From the NCBI RefSeq assembly GCF_036898825.1, contig NZ_JARUND010000002.1:2232001-2296000 (forward strand): DNA of 64,000 nucleotides, written 5' to 3'. How positions within the stretch are numbered: position 1 is the stretch's first letter; each line of letters starts with the position of its first letter. The notes beneath the pieces are model-generated. The model saw nothing but the letters and a program-made list of their open reading frames with translations. It did no database searches and had not been told where the DNA came from. Below are positions 1-8,467 of the stretch, one piece after another. The stretch comes from Streptomyces sp. B21-083. GTDB taxonomy: Bacteria > Actinomycetota > Actinomycetes > Streptomycetales > Streptomycetaceae. Made by a program: the position numbers and the translations under genes.

Positions 1-593
1 GCGTCGGTGAGCTTGTCGGCCGCGGCGTAGAACTTCGACCAGGTGGTCGGCGGGTCGAGCTTCGCCGCCTTGAACAGGTCGGTGCGGTACCAGAGCGTGC
101 CGTTGTTCGCGGAGGTCGGCACGGTGAACAGGTCGTCCCCGCCGCCCGCGCTGCGCACGCTGTCGATCATGCCCGGGGTCAGCTTGCCGTTGAGCGAGCT
201 GCCGGAGAGCCGTTCGTCCAGCGGCTCCAGGGCGTTCTGGGCGGCGATGCCGGCGAGCATGGCCGCGCCGACGCCGCCGACGTCGGGCAGGCCACCGCCC
301 TGGATCGCGGTGTCGTACTTGGACTGGATGCTGTCGGACGGTATCCCGACGTACTTGACCTTGATGTCGGGGTTGGCCTTCTCGAAGTCGGCGATGATCT
401 CCTTCCAGACGTCGGTGCGCACACCGCCGTTGTTGTCCCAGAAGGTGATCTCGCCCTTGCCCGAACCCTCGTTGCCCTTGTCCCCGCCCGCTCCGCTGCC
501 GTCGTCACCGCAGGCGGTGGCGGTCAGGGCGAGTACGGAACCCAGGGCCACGGCGATGGCCGCGCGCCTGCTTCTGCGGATGCTGATCTTCAT
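1..593 (-). CDS. Sugar-binding lipoprotein of a CUT1 ABC importer (partial, 3' end missing)
   Basis: Extracellular solute-binding protein that should capture a sugar or oligosaccharide and deliver it to membrane permeases. The visible ~197 residues begin with a basic stretch (KISIRRSRR) and a hydrophobic segment ending at Cys28 (TATAC), a lipoprotein signal, then a Gly/Asp linker. The mature part opens with EITFWDNNGG, the usual first strand of SBP_bac_1 proteins. ATG 593 is preceded by GAAGAGAGAG. The gene lies 66 bp downstream of the pectate lyase/pectinesterase gene on the same strand, so it probably serves the permeases at 7568-9399, which lack an adjacent binding protein. A pectin-derived ligand is inferred from context only. 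The C-terminus lies outside the window. Confidence 0.9.
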   Translation of the reverse strand, partial: MKISIRRSRRAAIAVALGSVLALTATACGDDGSGAGGDKGNEGSGKGEITFWDNNGGVRTDVWKEIIADFEKANPDIKVKYVGIPSDSIQSKYDTAIQGGGLPDVGGVGAAMLAGIAAQNALEPLDERLSGSSLNGKLTPGMIDSVRSAGGGDDLFTVPTSANNGTLWYRTDLFKAAKLDPPTTWSKFYAAADKLTD

Positions 594-606
594 TGGTCGG
601 CACTCT

Positions 607-634
607 CTCTTCTGGATCAAACTCTTCTGGATCA
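607..634 (-). repeat. 13-bp direct repeat in the leader of the binding-protein gene
   Basis: CTCTTCTGGATCA occurs at 607-619 and again at 622-634, a 15-bp period. On the coding strand this gives two TGATCCAGAAGAG units, the second running into the purine-rich sequence in front of ATG 593. It could reflect a duplicated ribosome-binding region or a regulator half-site pair. Confidence 0.6.
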
Positions 635-659
635 GTCGGAACTATGAAGTTGTGGGGGG

Positions 660-2672
660 TCAGCGGCGGGCGTACGGAGCCCAGGCGTACGGAGCCCAGC
701 CGTCCGTCCCGCGCAGGTAGTCGGCGACGGTGTACGAAGCGGCGTCGGCGTCGCTCAACTGCGGCCGGTCAGCGGTCACTTGGGCGCCGGGTCCGTAGGT
801 CCCGTACTCGGTGAAGCGGGCGTCCTTCCACGAGAAGCCGCTCATGTCGGTCCACGGCGAGGCCTTGATCGCGACAGGCAGCTCGGTGTCCCGGAAGAGG
901 ACCTGGGCCACGGCGTTCGGCTCGCCGCCCGGGTGCCAGGGCCGGCCGAGGTGGAAGGAGTCGGCGGGGGCATCGCTCACGACCTTCGAGCGGGTGATCA
1001 GGAAGCCGTACGGATTGCCCGTCCAGGTCGAAGCGGCGGTGACGTAGCCGTTGTTGGTGGTGGAACCCCGGGTCAGCGCGCGGATCACCGACCGCTCGAT
1101 GACGGTCGTCGCCCGCCCGTAGATGAAGTCGACGTCGCCCTCGATGTACGCGTCGCGGACGTAGACCCGGCTGATCACGTCCAGCTTGGGGCTGTCGGTC
1201 ATCAGGGTGTCCTGGTTGCCGAGGAAGGCGGTGTTCTCGAAGACGATGCGGTCGCCGGTCGTCTTCATCGCGAGCGCCTGCTCGCCCTTCAGCTCGACGG
1301 CGGCCTCGTCGAAGTCGTTGCTGAAGGTGAGGTTGCGGGCGGTGACGTCGTTCGCGGCGATCCGGACCGTCGCGCTGCCCGTCGAACCGCCGTACTCGGC
1401 GGGTGTGTCGTAGACGATGACGGTGTCGGAGCGCTTCCGGCCGGTCCCCTGGAGCAAAATGTTCGACTTGCCGGCCGGGATGAACACCTTCTCGCGGTAC
1501 GTGCCCGGCGCGACGGCGACGGTCACCGGACTGGCGTTTCCAACGGGCACGGCGTCGACGGCGGCCTGGACGGTCGGGTAGTCGGCGGGGACGTTGAGCG
1601 TGACCGCGGCGCCGATCCGCGCCTGCGGCCCGGAAAAGCGCTTGACCAGCGCGGGTACGGCAGCGGCCGGGTCCAGCCGGTAGGCGTAGAAGTCACGCGG
1701 TTCGAAGGCGGTACCCCAGGTGTCCTGCCGGCCGCTGGCGTTCCTCAGGATCGACCCGCGCTGCACCAACTCGGCGGTGGCGTCCGCCTGGTAGGGATGC
1801 TGGACACCGTCGTAGTAGCTGTTCTCGATGACCATCTTCGTCTTGCCGCGCGACCAGTTCCCGTACGTCCAGACGGGATCGCCGTCGGCGACCTGCGCCG
1901 ACACGTAGTTGTTGTAGAGGTGCGCGTAGGCGCAGTTGTCGGCGGACGGGTTGCGCTGCTTCGTGCCGGTGAACCAGTTGTGGTCGATGGTGATCTGGGT
2001 GAGCACGTTGGGTGTCCAGCCGATCCCGAACGCCTTGTTGTGGTTGGCGAACTGGTTGTCGGAGACGGTGATGTACTGGCTGTCCTTGCGGATGTCGAGC
2101 AGCCCGTCACCCATGTGCGCGAAGCGGTTGTGGTCGATCCACACGTGGTCGACGGTGTCCATCTGGATGGCGTCGAAGTCGGTCGTCTTGCCGTCCCAGT
2201 CGCCCTCGACATACGAGTCACGGATCGTCAGATTGCGGATGATCACGTTGCTGGTACCGGGGTTGAGGTGCAGCTCGCCGTGGACGATCTCACCGGTGGC
2301 ACCGACACCGATGATCGTCTTGTTCGAGGCGACGACGACATCGGATCCGAAGGGCGCCACCGCGACCGAGCCGGCGACCCGGATGACGTACGGCTCCTCG
2401 GCCGACGCGTACTTCACCAACGAGGCCTGGTCCGTGACCGTGACCACCTTGCCGCCCGCGCCCCCGGTGGTGCCACCGGCGAGAGAGGCGAAGCCGTGCG
2501 GCTGGTCCGTCCAGCGGGCGGCCGTCGTCGTGGGGCTGTGGGAGGTGGCGGAGGCGGGCGCGGCGGCTGTCGCCTCGTCGACCGCCCCGAGGGTCAGGGC
2601 AGCCGTCAGACCCATGACGGTGGCCAGGGTTCTACCGGCTCCCGGCAAGCGCTTGCTAGGGAAGTGCGTCAT
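660..2672 (-). CDS. Secreted pectate lyase (PL1) fused to pectin methylesterase (CE8)
   Basis: A 670-residue bifunctional pectinase. After a signal peptide (residues 1 to ~36, ending ATAAA) comes a PL1 right-handed beta-helix (~55-330) with the VWIDH segment near residue 178 and the LLDIRKDS region typical of pectate lyases. A CE8 beta-helix follows (~370-640) with the esterase blocks GNQDTL, DFIYG and LGRPWHP. The esterase would remove methyl groups from homogalacturonan and the lyase cleave the demethylated chain by beta-elimination, outside the cell. ATG 2672 is preferred over the TTG 12 bp upstream because GGGAG sits 7 nt before it. It lies 33 bp downstream of the GH43 gene, so co-transcription is likely. 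No catalytic motif is visibly lost. Confidence 0.93.
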   Translation of the reverse strand: MTHFPSKRLPGAGRTLATVMGLTAALTLGAVDEATAAAPASATSHSPTTTAARWTDQPHGFASLAGGTTGGAGGKVVTVTDQASLVKYASAEEPYVIRVAGSVAVAPFGSDVVVASNKTIIGVGATGEIVHGELHLNPGTSNVIIRNLTIRDSYVEGDWDGKTTDFDAIQMDTVDHVWIDHNRFAHMGDGLLDIRKDSQYITVSDNQFANHNKAFGIGWTPNVLTQITIDHNWFTGTKQRNPSADNCAYAHLYNNYVSAQVADGDPVWTYGNWSRGKTKMVIENSYYDGVQHPYQADATAELVQRGSILRNASGRQDTWGTAFEPRDFYAYRLDPAAAVPALVKRFSGPQARIGAAVTLNVPADYPTVQAAVDAVPVGNASPVTVAVAPGTYREKVFIPAGKSNILLQGTGRKRSDTVIVYDTPAEYGGSTGSATVRIAANDVTARNLTFSNDFDEAAVELKGEQALAMKTTGDRIVFENTAFLGNQDTLMTDSPKLDVISRVYVRDAYIEGDVDFIYGRATTVIERSVIRALTRGSTTNNGYVTAASTWTGNPYGFLITRSKVVSDAPADSFHLGRPWHPGGEPNAVAQVLFRDTELPVAIKASPWTDMSGFSWKDARFTEYGTYGPGAQVTADRPQLSDADAASYTVADYLRGTDGWAPYAWAPYARR
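2645..2656. promoter_or_regulatory. Candidate LacI-family operator (GCAAGCGCTTGC)
   Basis: A perfect 12-bp palindrome with the core AAGCGCTT, covering codons ~6-9 of the pectate lyase/pectinesterase gene. LacI-family sugar regulators use palindromes with this CG-centred core, and the same core occurs at 9485-9492 in front of the permease operon. It lies inside a coding region, so it may be coincidental. Confidence 0.35.
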
Positions 2673-2705
2673 TGCGGCTCCCAACAGGCATACGAATAAA
2701 GTGAG

Positions 2706-4247
2706 TTACAAGGAACTGACTCTGAACTGCGTGAACGTGGCCGCGCCGGCGTGTCCCCCGTCGGCGGGCGCGAGCGCGAAGAGCCCGAGCAGGGCACCGA
2801 CCCAACGCCAGGGGGTGGCCGCGAACACCGGCCCGGACGACTCCCAGCCGTCCCCGGCGCCAAGGTCGTAGGAGAACCGGCAGCGCGCTCCCGCCCCGAT
2901 CGCGATCCGCAGCCGGGCCCGCCCCTCGGGAGCCACTCGCGGCCGACCGGCGTCCCGCTCGCGCTCCGCGACGGACTCCGCGAACCGATGGACGAGCCGG
3001 ACCGTCCCGTCGTGGGCCCGCTCCAGGCCGATCCAGCCGAAGGAGTCACCCAGCAGGGCCAGCCCGGCCCGCGCCCCCGGCTCCTCACTGTCGAGCCGCA
3101 AATCCACCTCGACCTCGCATGCGATGCCGGGCAACCGCTGGGTGAGGATGTTCGGGAGTTTCCGCAGGTCGTGGGCGTCGGCGCTGCGTACGCAGCTCAG
3201 CCGCAGCCCGTCCCCCGAGTGCTGCGTGGCCCAGCCGTCATGGGGGTTGGCCGTCCACTGCCACTGACGGCCGTACCGTCCGCCGGGGAAGTCGTCGTCG
3301 GTGGCGGGCGCGGCGGGCGACTGCACCGGCAGGTCCGGCTTGCGGTGTACGGCGACGGGGGCTCCGGCGTCACCCATGACGGGCCAGCCGTCCGCGCTGT
3401 CCGCCCCCCAGCTCATCGGCTGGAGGTGTACGACACGGCCGTACGGGCCCCGCTGCTGGAAGTGGAGGAACCAGTCCTCGCCCGCCGAGGTGCGCACCCA
3501 GCCGCCCTGGTGGGGCCCGTTGACGTCGGTGTCCCCCTGCTCCAGGACGATCCGCTCCTCGTACGGCCCGAAGAAGTCACGGGAGCGGAAGGCGCCCTGC
3601 CAGCCGGTGTCCACTCCCCCGGCGGGCGCCAGGATCCAGAACCAGCCGTCGTGCCTGTAGAGCTTCGGTCCCTCAAGGGTGAACCAGCCGGGGATGCGGT
3701 CGCCGTCGACGATCACCTTGCCCTCGTCCAGAAGTCCCGTGCCCTCGGGGTGCATTCGGTGGCCGGTGAGCCGGTTCTTCACGCCCGACCGGGACTTGGC
3801 CCAGGCGTGCACGAGATACGCCTCGCCGGTCTCCTCGTCCCACAGCGGGCACGCGTCGATCAACCCCTTGCCCTCCTTGACAAGGTGCGGGCTGGTCCAA
3901 GGGCCGCGTACGGCAGGGGCGTTGACCTGGAAGATGCCGTGGTCGGGGTCGCCCCAGAAGATCCAGAAGCGGTCGTCGTGATACCGCAACGAGGGCGCCC
4001 AGACCCCGCAGTCGTGGCGCGGAACCGTGAACTCGGCTGCCGGCCACAGGCGTTCGAGGGCATGACCGACGAGAGTCCAGTTGACGAGGTCCCGGGAGTG
4101 GAGCAGTGGCAGGCCGGGGGCCCGGCCGAAGCTGGACGCGGTGAGATAGAAGTCGTCGCCGACCCGGAGGACGTCCGGGTCGGACCAGTCGGCGTTCAGG
4201 ACCGGGTTGCGGTATGTCCCGTCGCCGAGATCGGCGCTGGTGATCAC
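2706..4247 (-). CDS. Glycoside hydrolase family 43 protein
   Basis: A 513-residue GH43 enzyme (beta-xylosidase/alpha-L-arabinofuranosidase/exo-galactanase class) with no signal peptide, so probably acting on imported oligosaccharides. The N-terminal five-bladed propeller (~1-310) shows NPVLNADWSDPDVLR with the base Asp near residue 23, APSLRYHDDRFWIFWGD, and FTLEGPKLYRHDG carrying the likely acid Glu. The C-terminal ~190 residues form the beta-sandwich found in XynB-type GH43 proteins (DDFPGGRYGRQWQW onwards). It starts at GTG 4247, overlapping the TGA of the DUF6807 gene as GTGA, and is the last member of the tightly coupled run. Substrate is unknown; pectin side-chain arabinan or galactan fits the neighbours. 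Confidence 0.9.
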   Translation of the reverse strand: MITSADLGDGTYRNPVLNADWSDPDVLRVGDDFYLTASSFGRAPGLPLLHSRDLVNWTLVGHALERLWPAAEFTVPRHDCGVWAPSLRYHDDRFWIFWGDPDHGIFQVNAPAVRGPWTSPHLVKEGKGLIDACPLWDEETGEAYLVHAWAKSRSGVKNRLTGHRMHPEGTGLLDEGKVIVDGDRIPGWFTLEGPKLYRHDGWFWILAPAGGVDTGWQGAFRSRDFFGPYEERIVLEQGDTDVNGPHQGGWVRTSAGEDWFLHFQQRGPYGRVVHLQPMSWGADSADGWPVMGDAGAPVAVHRKPDLPVQSPAAPATDDDFPGGRYGRQWQWTANPHDGWATQHSGDGLRLSCVRSADAHDLRKLPNILTQRLPGIACEVEVDLRLDSEEPGARAGLALLGDSFGWIGLERAHDGTVRLVHRFAESVAERERDAGRPRVAPEGRARLRIAIGAGARCRFSYDLGAGDGWESSGPVFAATPWRWVGALLGLFALAPADGGHAGAATFTQFRVSSL

Positions 4248-5101
4248 GGGCTCACCGCCTTCCGTACGAGAACCGCGGCCTCGCCCCGGTCGAGGCGCCC
4301 GTCGGCGACGACCGTGACGATCCGGCGTACGGCTGTCTCACCCGGCCCGATCAGCAGTCGTTCGTCGGACGCGAGCGACGAGCCGACCCCCGGGTACTCC
4401 TCGGCCCGGACGAACCACGGGTCGCGGCGCGTCTGTTCGGTGGCACCGGCGAAGACGAGGGTCCAGTTGGCGCCGGCCAGGGCGACCCAGTCGGCGCGGG
4501 TGCCGTGGACCGCCGACTCGCCCTCGGTGGCGGCCGTGAAGACGTCGGGACTGCCGGCTTCCTTGCGGGCCCGCCAGAAGAAGCCGCCGTAGGCCGCGCC
4601 GGGGCGGCCGTTGGTGGCCGGGCTGCCGATGGAGAGGGGTGCGGAGGTGATGTTGGTGAGGGAGAAGGTGAAGTCCAACGCCCAGGCGGAGCTGGTGAGT
4701 TCGGTGGCGGCGACCGTACGGCGCTCACGCAGCAGTTCGCCGCCGCCGACCATCCAGCGGAGTTCCTCGACGAAGCCGTCGGGGTCGCGGAGCTGGTAGG
4801 CGGTGTGCCGCTGGGCTCCGTGGTTGTCCAGCTCGGTCGGTCCCTGGTCCCCTACGTAGGTGCGCCCGCCCCAGAAGTTGTGCCCCTCGACATCGGGTAT
4901 GGCGACACCGACGCCGAGGTGGTGGGTGTGGTCGGCGGGGCTGAGCTCGGTGACAGCGGTGCCGGCCAGGGTGGTGACGGGGTGCAGATACGGGCGGGGC
5001 GCGTGGCGGAGCGGCAGCTCCGGCCGGCCGGTGTAGCGGCCGACCGGGCGGCCCGCGACCCGCAGGACCAGCGACTCGTTGGGCATCTGGTTCTGGTTCA
5101 T
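4244..5101 (-). CDS. DUF6807 (PmoA-like) family protein
   Basis: A 285-residue protein of the DUF6807/PmoA group, whose reaction is not established. Visible family features are RPYLHPV near residue 36, the histidine cluster DHTHHLG at 57-63, and the following HNFWGGR. No signal peptide or membrane helix is seen. ATG 5101 overlaps the stop of the Gfo/Idh gene (ATGA), and the gene's own stop overlaps the GH43 start (GTGA), so the three are likely translated together. Pairing with a Gfo/Idh oxidoreductase suggests a carbohydrate step involving a keto-sugar intermediate, but that is inference. Confidence 0.8.
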   Translation of the reverse strand: MNQNQMPNESLVLRVAGRPVGRYTGRPELPLRHAPRPYLHPVTTLAGTAVTELSPADHTHHLGVGVAIPDVEGHNFWGGRTYVGDQGPTELDNHGAQRHTAYQLRDPDGFVEELRWMVGGGELLRERRTVAATELTSSAWALDFTFSLTNITSAPLSIGSPATNGRPGAAYGGFFWRARKEAGSPDVFTAATEGESAVHGTRADWVALAGANWTLVFAGATEQTRRDPWFVRAEEYPGVGSSLASDERLLIGPGETAVRRIVTVVADGRLDRGEAAVLVRKAVSP

Positions 5102-6276
5102 CAGGTGCTCACCTCTTTGGGGAGCGCCCAGGGGGCGCCCAGCTCGGAGTAGAGGGAGAGGGTGTCGGCAGCCGCGGCGACCAGGCCGTCGATGCCGGGG
5201 ACCACTCGGCGAGGGGTCTCTCCGGGCGCGAACTCCCAAGCGCCCGAGGGGAGTTCGGCCGGGTCGGGGGCCTGCCGGATCGCCTCGACGACCCGCATGA
5301 AGGCGCCTGTCTCGTCGGGCACGACCAGCAGTTCGGCGCCCTCGGTGAGATGGTCGACGAGGTTTTCCAGCAGGTCGGTGCGGTCGTACTCGTACTCCTC
5401 CGGGCCGTGTCCCGAGCGCTGGAGGAGCACACGGTCCTGCTTGTACCAGAAGGTGATCCGGCCGCTGGTGCCGTGCACGAGGACGTACGGGTCGTCCGGG
5501 TGTTCGGCGCACAGGGTGGCGGCGACGGTGACCGGGACGCCGTTCGCGGTGGATACGCGGACGCAGGAGGTGTCGTCGGACTCGATGTCGTTGGCGCGCA
5601 GCAGCTCGGTCTCGATGCCGGTGACGTCCTCGGCGCGGGTGTTGCCGCTGAGGGCGAGGCCGGTGGCGACGGCGTGCGCGAGCGGGTTGGTGAGGGCGCC
5701 GTCGATGACGTCCACACCGTTCAGCCTGCGCTTGCCGGCCCAGGGCGCGCGCCGGTAGTACGCCTCGTCGCGCGCCCACGCGCCCGCCCCGCCGACACCC
5801 GTCACCGTGCCGATGACGCCCTCGGCGATCAGTTCCCGGATCGCGGACAGGGCGTGCGAGCCCAGCGACTGGAATCCGATCTGGCAGGCGACCCCGGCCG
5901 CCGCGACCCCGTCGGCCATCCGCCGGAACTCCGCGTACGACGGCGCCGGCGGCTTCTCCAGCAGCAGGTGTACGCCCTTGGTGGCGGCGACGAGCGCGAG
6001 GTCGGTGTGGGTGGGGATCGGCGTGCAGATCACGGCGATCGCGGCGCCGGTGGAGTCGAGGAGGGCGCCGAAGTCGGAGGACTGCTCAGGCGCGGCGAGC
6101 CCCTCCAGCTCCTCGTCGCTCAGCGGGGTCAGCTCGCAGACGCCTGCCAGCCGGACGAGCCCCTTGTCCTGGAGCCGGCGGATGTTGGCGAGATGCCAGT
6201 GCCCGTGGCCGCGCGCTCCCGCGAGCACTACCGGAACCGGGGTGACCAGACGAGTGGCCTTCGGTGTCGTGTTCAT
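5101..6276 (-). CDS. Gfo/Idh/MocA family oxidoreductase
   Basis: A 391-residue NAD(P)-dependent oxidoreductase likely acting on a sugar or sugar derivative in the cytoplasm. The Rossmann domain starts VPVVLAGARGHGHWH (~14-28), with CTPIPTH (~84-90) and the family's EKP motif at Glu107-Lys108-Pro109 (LLLEKPPAPS). The C-terminal half is the alpha/beta dimerisation domain (GFQSLGSHALSAIREL and beyond). ATG 6276 overlaps the upstream pectate lyase stop (ATGA), and the gene overlaps the downstream DUF6807 gene in the same way. The substrate cannot be read from the sequence. Gfo/Idh proteins in such loci include inositol/sugar dehydrogenases and redox-assisted glycosidases. Confidence 0.88.
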   Translation of the reverse strand: MNTTPKATRLVTPVPVVLAGARGHGHWHLANIRRLQDKGLVRLAGVCELTPLSDEELEGLAAPEQSSDFGALLDSTGAAIAVICTPIPTHTDLALVAATKGVHLLLEKPPAPSYAEFRRMADGVAAAGVACQIGFQSLGSHALSAIRELIAEGVIGTVTGVGGAGAWARDEAYYRRAPWAGKRRLNGVDVIDGALTNPLAHAVATGLALSGNTRAEDVTGIETELLRANDIESDDTSCVRVSTANGVPVTVAATLCAEHPDDPYVLVHGTSGRITFWYKQDRVLLQRSGHGPEEYEYDRTDLLENLVDHLTEGAELLVVPDETGAFMRVVEAIRQAPDPAELPSGAWEFAPGETPRRVVPGIDGLVAAAADTLSLYSELGAPWALPKEVST

Positions 6277-7571
6277 GTGCGCCTCCCTGCGCCCGCGCCG
6301 CGTGCCACCTCTCGGTCGGCCGTGTCGGCGCTGTCGATCTTTGTGTGCAGGGTAGGCGTCCAGCCGACGTCGGCTGTGAGGTCGCGCTCGCTGCCAGAGT
6401 TGTAGGCGTTGTAGATGGTCAGAAGATCGACGGGGAAGCCGTTGAAGAGGGTGCCGGTCTGGTGCAGGGCGGTTCCGTTCCAGCTCTTGACCAGGTCGGC
6501 GGCCTCGACGTGCCCCGGGGTGGTGAAGGCGTTGTTCTCGGCGTACACGGCGGACTCGGTCGAGACCCCGAGGGAGTAGCGGTAGTCGTCGCCGTGGTCG
6601 ATCAGGTAGCGGTTGTTGTAGACGTGCACCTGGCCGAAGCGGACACGCGGGGCGCGCTGGGTCAGCGAGCGGAACTCGTTGTGGTGCAGGGTGACGCGGA
6701 GTTTCCCGCGGTCGCCGGTGGCGGTGTCGCCGCTGCCGATGAGCATCGCCTTGTCGTGGTCGGCGAACCGGCTCCAGGAGACGGTGACCAGGTCGGAGCG
6801 GTTGGTGATGTCCAACAGGCCGTCGTGGCGAAGGTAGTTGCGGGCGAAGTAGGTGGGCTCGTCGGCGTCCGCGTGGCCCTTGTCGGAGGCGCTGACGTGG
6901 TCGACCCAGACATGGGTGGCGCCGTTGAGCCAGAGGTTGTCGTAGGCCGTCTTCCAGTCGCCCAGGCCACCGGAGTTGGGCTGCCAGACGGGGAAGCAGT
7001 CGTAGGCGTCTCGGAGTTCGAGGTTGCGGACGATCACGTTGTCCGCGTTCCTGACCTGGAGGCTCGCCCCCTTGAGGACGGCGCTCGAACCGAGCCCGAG
7101 GATGGTCGTGTTGGACCCGACCGGCAGCACGACCCGCTCGGCCTGCCGGGCCGCCGCGACCTGCCGGGCCTCCTCCGGCACCCCACTCGGCTTGGCGGAG
7201 CCCCAGGTGCGGGGGTCGTACGCGGCGAGGTACTCGCGCACGGTGTACCCGGTGCCGTCCTCGTAGTCGCCGCAGCTCAAGTGGTCACCGTTGTCAGCGG
7301 TGTTGGCGTCGATCGTCCCCGCGACACGGATGATCTTCGGGGTGGCGCTGCCGCCGTCGAGGGCGCGGACCAGCTCGCCGCGACTGCGTACGGTGAACAC
7401 GTGGGCGTCGTCCGCCGCCGCGCCGCCGGTGGTGCCACCGTCGGCGGCGGCCCAGCCGTCGTTCGCGGGCAGCGTGTCGCGGCTGAGGTCACGGGCGTCG
7501 GCACCGGCCGGGGTACTCAGCACGGCGCCCAACAACCCTATGGCGGCGACGACTTGGGGAAGGCGTCTCAT
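6273..7571 (-). CDS. Secreted pectate lyase, PL1 family
   Basis: A 432-residue secreted polysaccharide lyase. Signal peptide residues 1 to ~24 (LLGAVLSTPAGADA) precede a PL1 parallel beta-helix. Recognisable elements are DGGTTGG near the N-terminus, the VWVDH signature near residue 222, LLDITNRSD, and RAPRVRFGQVHVYNN near residue 300, which carries the Arg expected to act as base. ATG 7571 overlaps the TGA of the upstream permease (ATGA). Longer upstream reading in this frame belongs to the permease region and is not translated here. It should cleave polygalacturonate outside the cell, feeding the importer encoded just upstream. Confidence 0.93.
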   Translation of the reverse strand: MRRLPQVVAAIGLLGAVLSTPAGADARDLSRDTLPANDGWAAADGGTTGGAAADDAHVFTVRSRGELVRALDGGSATPKIIRVAGTIDANTADNGDHLSCGDYEDGTGYTVREYLAAYDPRTWGSAKPSGVPEEARQVAAARQAERVVLPVGSNTTILGLGSSAVLKGASLQVRNADNVIVRNLELRDAYDCFPVWQPNSGGLGDWKTAYDNLWLNGATHVWVDHVSASDKGHADADEPTYFARNYLRHDGLLDITNRSDLVTVSWSRFADHDKAMLIGSGDTATGDRGKLRVTLHHNEFRSLTQRAPRVRFGQVHVYNNRYLIDHGDDYRYSLGVSTESAVYAENNAFTTPGHVEAADLVKSWNGTALHQTGTLFNGFPVDLLTIYNAYNSGSERDLTADVGWTPTLHTKIDSADTADREVARGAGAGRRT

Positions 7572-8467
7572 CCCTTCACCGCCCCCGCGCTGAAGCCGGT
7601 GATCAGCCACTTCTGGATGAAGGCGAAGACGATCACCACAGGCACGGCGGCGATGATGCCGCCCGCCGCGAGGGCGCCCAGGTCGACACTGTCCGCGCTC
7701 ATCAGGGTGTTGAGACCGACCGGGATGGTCTGCTTGCCCTGGTCGCTGAGGAACATCAGGGCGAACAGGAAGTGGTTCCAGGAGTGCACGAAGGCGAAGG
7801 AGCCGACAGCGATCAACCCGGGCCGCAGCAAGGGCAGTACGACGATGCGGAACGCGGTGAAGCGGTTGCAGCCGTCGACCCAGGCGGCCTCCTCCAGGGT
7901 GTACGGCACGTTCCTGATGAAGCCGCTGATGAGGATCATCGAGAGCGGGAGCTGGAAGACCGTCTCGGCGATGATGACCGCGCCCAGCGAGTTGATCATC
8001 TGGAGCTGGGCGAAGATCTGGAACAGCGGCACCAGCAGCAGGGCCCCCGGCACGAACTGGGAGCAGAGCAGGGCCAGCATGAAGCCGCGCTTGACCTTGA
8101 AGTCGAAGCGGGCCAGGGCGTATCCGCCGGCCAGGGCGACGAGCGTCGTCATCACCAGCGTGGCGAGGCCGACGAGGATGCTGTTCTCGAAGTACGTGCC
8201 GAAGCTTCGCTCGGTCCACACCTTCTCGAAGTGGTCGTTGGTCATCGGCCAGGGGACCAGGGAGGTCGAACCGGCCGGGCGCAGAGCGAAGAGCAGGATC
8301 CAGTAGAAGGGGATGAGGGTGAAGACGAGGTAGATCCCCAGGGGGAGGTAGATCTGCCAGCGCGGGGCCTCGTCCCAGGCGCGGCGCTGCTTCTTGTGCG
8401 GGCGCGGCGGCTCGGGAACGTCGTCCACGGGCGTGGGCACGATCGCGGTGGCTTCCTTGGTGATCAC
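7568..8467 (-). CDS. Carbohydrate ABC permease, MalG type
   Basis: A 299-residue inner-membrane permease of a CUT1 importer with six predicted helices (first ~38-60). The EAA loop needed to dock the ATPase reads EEAAWVDGCNRFTAFRIVVLPL. GTG 8467 overlaps the MalF-type permease stop (GTGA), and the gene's own stop overlaps the pectate lyase start (ATGA). No ATPase gene is near, which is normal for Streptomyces CUT1 systems that share the MsiK ATPase. The likely cargo is oligosaccharide released by the neighbouring pectinases, on context. Confidence 0.92.
   Translation of the reverse strand: MITKEATAIVPTPVDDVPEPPRPHKKQRRAWDEAPRWQIYLPLGIYLVFTLIPFYWILLFALRPAGSTSLVPWPMTNDHFEKVWTERSFGTYFENSILVGLATLVMTTLVALAGGYALARFDFKVKRGFMLALLCSQFVPGALLLVPLFQIFAQLQMINSLGAVIIAETVFQLPLSMILISGFIRNVPYTLEEAAWVDGCNRFTAFRIVVLPLLRPGLIAVGSFAFVHSWNHFLFALMFLSDQGKQTIPVGLNTLMSADSVDLGALAAGGIIAAVPVVIVFAFIQKWLITGFSAGAVKG

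Noticed and set aside
780..2699. A 639-codon plus-strand open frame opposite the pectate lyase/pectinesterase gene
   Set aside because: Low-complexity Val/Gly/Asp/Arg translation typical of the antisense frame of high-GC genes; the minus strand carries clear PL1 and CE8 motifs.
7572..8219. Upstream extension of the pectate lyase reading frame
   Set aside because: The extension lies in the wrong frame of the MalG-type permease gene; the signal peptide starts at ATG 7571.
6264..8306. A 680-codon plus-strand frame across the pectate lyase and permease genes
   Set aside because: It crosses two real minus-strand genes with intact motifs and has shadow-type composition.
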